Below are positions 5,585 to 7,110 of a stretch of DNA of 7,110 nt, piece after piece (the stretch's first letter is position 1; every line of letters starts with the position of its first letter). A program made the position numbers and the translations under genes. The notes beneath the pieces are model-generated. The model was not told where the DNA came from and did not search any database. It saw only the letters and a program-made list of their open reading frames with translations. The stretch covers positions 1 to 7,110 of the forward strand of contig CAMRAP010000089.1 of assembly GCA_947039985.1 (NCBI GenBank), read 5' to 3'. Source of the stretch: an uncultured Odoribacter sp. (lineage in GTDB: Bacteria > Bacteroidota > Bacteroidia > Bacteroidales > Marinifilaceae).

Positions 5585-6886
5585 ATGGGATATTTATTTA
5601 CTTCAGAATCAGTGTCGGAAGGACATCCTGATAAAGTAGCTGACCAGATTTCGGACAGTGTTCTTGATCATATTTTAGCCTTTGACCCAAACGCAAAAGT
5701 AGCGTGTGAAACATTAGTAACAACAGGTCAAACAGTTATCGCTGGTGAGATTAAAACTCAAACCTATATCGACGTACAACAGATTGCTCGTGATGTAATC
5801 AATGAAATTGGATACACGAAGAGCGAATATATGTTTGATGGCAATAGCTGTGGCGTTCTATCGGCAATTCATGAACAATCACCTGATATTAATCGGGGTG
5901 TGGTTTGTGAAGATCCAATGGAGCAAGGAGCTGGCGATCAAGGAATGATGTTTGGTTATGCTTGTAATGAAACAGACAACTATATGCCTCTATCACTAGA
6001 ATTGGCACATCTGTTACTGATTGAATTAGCAAAAATAAGAAAAGAGTGTCAGTTAATGAAATATCTGCGCCCAGATTCAAAATCACAAGTAACCGTTGAA
6101 TATGGCGATAATGGGAAACCAGCACGCATCCATACCATTGTAATTTCAACTCAGCATGATGATTTCATCAAGCCTACAGATGAAACAGTAGAGGCTCAAC
6201 TAAAAGCTGACGAAGCCATGGTGGAGTGGATCAAAAAAGATATTCTTGATATCCTATTACCACGTGTCAAAGCACAACTACCTCGCCGAGTACAAAATTT
6301 ATTTGACAAAGAATTGATCTTTTGGGTAAATCCTACAGGTAAATTTGTTATCGGAGGTCCTCACGGAGATACAGGATTAACTGGTCGTAAAATCATCGTA
6401 GATACTTATGGTGGAAAAGGAGCACATGGAGGTGGCGCTTTTTCTGGTAAAGACCCTTCAAAGGTTGACCGTTCAGCTGCTTATGCCGCTCGCCATATCG
6501 CAAAAAACATGGTTGCAGCAGGTGTTGCCGAAGAGATATTGATACAAGTTTCATACGCCATTGGAGTTGCGCTTCCGGTTGGTCTATATGTGAACACATA
6601 TGGTACTTCAAAAGTAGATCTAAGTGATGTTGAAATATCTGAAAAGATAAATGAGATCTTTGACCTACGCCCAAAAGCGATTGTAGATCGCTTAAAACTA
6701 TGCAACCCTATTTACACAGAATCAGCAAGTTACGGACATATGGGACGTACACCTCAAACGGTGAAAAAAGTGTTTACTTCAAACTATTGGCCAACTATTG
6801 AAAAAGAAGTTGAGCTATTTACTTGGGAAAAATTGGATTATGTTGACGAACTGAAAAAGGTTTTCAAGGAATTCAAAAAGGCTTAA
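5585..6886 (+). CDS. metK: S-adenosylmethionine synthetase (methionine adenosyltransferase) MetK
   Basis: MetK joins methionine and ATP to make SAM, the cell's main methyl donor, releasing phosphate and diphosphate in the cytoplasm. At 433 residues it is complete and of the Bacteroidota length. N-terminal FTSESVSEGHPDKVADQISD carries His14 and Asp16 (ATP and Mg2+ binding). GAGDQGMMFGYA (115-126) is the family's first signature, GGGAFSGKDPSKVDRS (282-297) the glycine-rich second. NPTGKFVIGGPHGDTGLTG (249-267) lies between them. The C-terminus, EVELFTWEKLDYVD (408-421), resembles Bacteroidales MetK proteins as I recall them. The start is the first ATG after an AT-rich leader, with no Shine-Dalgarno, as usual in this phylum. 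It is transcribed alone: its own promoter and SAM-II riboswitch lie upstream and a strong terminator directly downstream. No missing residues or frame damage were seen. Confidence 0.98.
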   Translation: MGYLFTSESVSEGHPDKVADQISDSVLDHILAFDPNAKVACETLVTTGQTVIAGEIKTQTYIDVQQIARDVINEIGYTKSEYMFDGNSCGVLSAIHEQSPDINRGVVCEDPMEQGAGDQGMMFGYACNETDNYMPLSLELAHLLLIELAKIRKECQLMKYLRPDSKSQVTVEYGDNGKPARIHTIVISTQHDDFIKPTDETVEAQLKADEAMVEWIKKDILDILLPRVKAQLPRRVQNLFDKELIFWVNPTGKFVIGGPHGDTGLTGRKIIVDTYGGKGAHGGGAFSGKDPSKVDRSAAYAARHIAKNMVAAGVAEEILIQVSYAIGVALPVGLYVNTYGTSKVDLSDVEISEKINEIFDLRPKAIVDRLKLCNPIYTESASYGHMGRTPQTVKKVFTSNYWPTIEKEVELFTWEKLDYVDELKKVFKEFKKA

Positions 6887-6901
6887 ATTATAAAGCATTA
6901 A

Positions 6902-6937
6902 AAAAAATGGGACTGTGCAAATGCAGTCCCATTTTTT
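6902..6937. terminator. Bidirectional intrinsic terminator between metK and a convergent gene
   Basis: ATGGGACTG (6907-6915) pairs perfectly with CAGTCCCAT (6924-6932) around an 8-base loop. The stem is flanked by an A-run (6901-6907) and a T-run (6932-6937) that extend the pairing to 14 base pairs. It lies 15 bases after the metK stop and 46 bases from the stop of the converging gene. T-runs on both strands fit termination in both directions. Confidence 0.93.
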
Positions 6938-6983
6938 ATACATATACGATTATAGTTTCAATACAGTGGCACCATAACGGTGT

Positions 6984-7110
6984 TTATCTTGCGACATCGA
7001 CACATTCGACATCCCCTGCATCCTTTTGCTCGTTGTTGGATATTATCATTTTTTTTAAGACAGATAATTCTCCTTCTAGGCGACCAACAGACCTGGCAAG
7101 TTGTTCTATC
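6984..7110 (-). CDS. C-terminal end of an unidentified protein (cut by window end)
   Basis: I do not recognise this gene. On the minus strand, 41 codons are open from base 7109 to a TAA at 6984-6986. The peptide starts IEQLARSVGRLEGELSVLKK, with hydrophobic residues at roughly heptad spacing and alternating charges, as in an amphipathic helix or coiled coil. It ends in an acidic tail, DAGDVECVDVAR. The frame is preferred because the other open minus-strand frame gives an implausible cysteine- and arginine-rich peptide. The position also fits, since a bidirectional terminator follows 46 bases after the stop. Short C-terminal coiled coils like this occur in many bacterial regulators, among them phage-type HTH proteins, but nothing here proves such a role. 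An 8-base A-run (7049-7056, T on the plus strand) lies within the coding part. Confidence 0.55.
   Translation of the reverse strand, partial: IEQLARSVGRLEGELSVLKKMIISNNEQKDAGDVECVDVAR

Noticed and set aside
328..6886. The SUF operon near metK as a dedicated radical-SAM supply locus
   Set aside because: waaA lies between them, metK is on the other strand with its own promoter and terminator, and all are housekeeping genes. The adjacency alone does not support a joint system.
6955..7110. An alternative minus-strand frame giving a cysteine- and arginine-rich peptide with a metal-binding look
   Set aside because: Its composition is typical of an out-of-frame shadow. The neighbouring frame gives a sensible helical peptide and ends closer to the terminator.

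Overview
The window looks like one end of a draft contig from a member of the Bacteroidota, most likely the order Bacteroidales. The DNA is AT-rich by eye. The intergenic promoters fit the Bacteroidota -7 consensus TAnnTTTG, Shine-Dalgarno sequences are absent, and the MetK, SufB and WaaA proteins read like Bacteroidales versions. The assignment comes from recognising these features, not from a database search.

Layout. Bases 1-49 are not genomic: they are Illumina TruSeq adapter with an 8-base index, left at the contig end. Real sequence starts at base 50, inside sufS. Reading leftward on the minus strand from about 3960 is a Fe-S cluster assembly operon, sufB-sufC-sufD-sufS, with sufS cut off after 79 codons. 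Behind it, on the same strand, is waaA (Kdo transferase, LPS core), separated from sufB by 207 bases that hold the presumed sufB promoter. waaA diverges from metK (S-adenosylmethionine synthetase, plus strand). A strong bidirectional hairpin terminator follows metK, and the last about 125 bases hold the C-terminal end of an unidentified minus-strand gene that converges on metK.

The most interesting part is the 206-base waaA-metK intergenic region. It carries two overlapping divergent promoters. It also carries a well-formed SAM-II (SAM-alpha) riboswitch in the metK leader, beginning almost at the predicted transcription start. The product of MetK would therefore control metK expression through its own leader RNA. 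The GGUGG strand of riboswitch stem P1 can also pair with a CCACC immediately upstream, which overlaps the expected start site.

How the genes work together: SufS supplies sulfur from cysteine, and the SufBC2D complex builds Fe-S clusters. WaaA adds Kdo to lipid A, and MetK makes SAM. Fe-S clusters and SAM meet in radical-SAM enzymes, but the adjacency here may be chance. I see no mobile element, CRISPR array, tRNA/rRNA or unknown multi-gene system. Apart from the riboswitch and promoter arrangement and a cysteine-rich SufD tail, this is ordinary housekeeping sequence.
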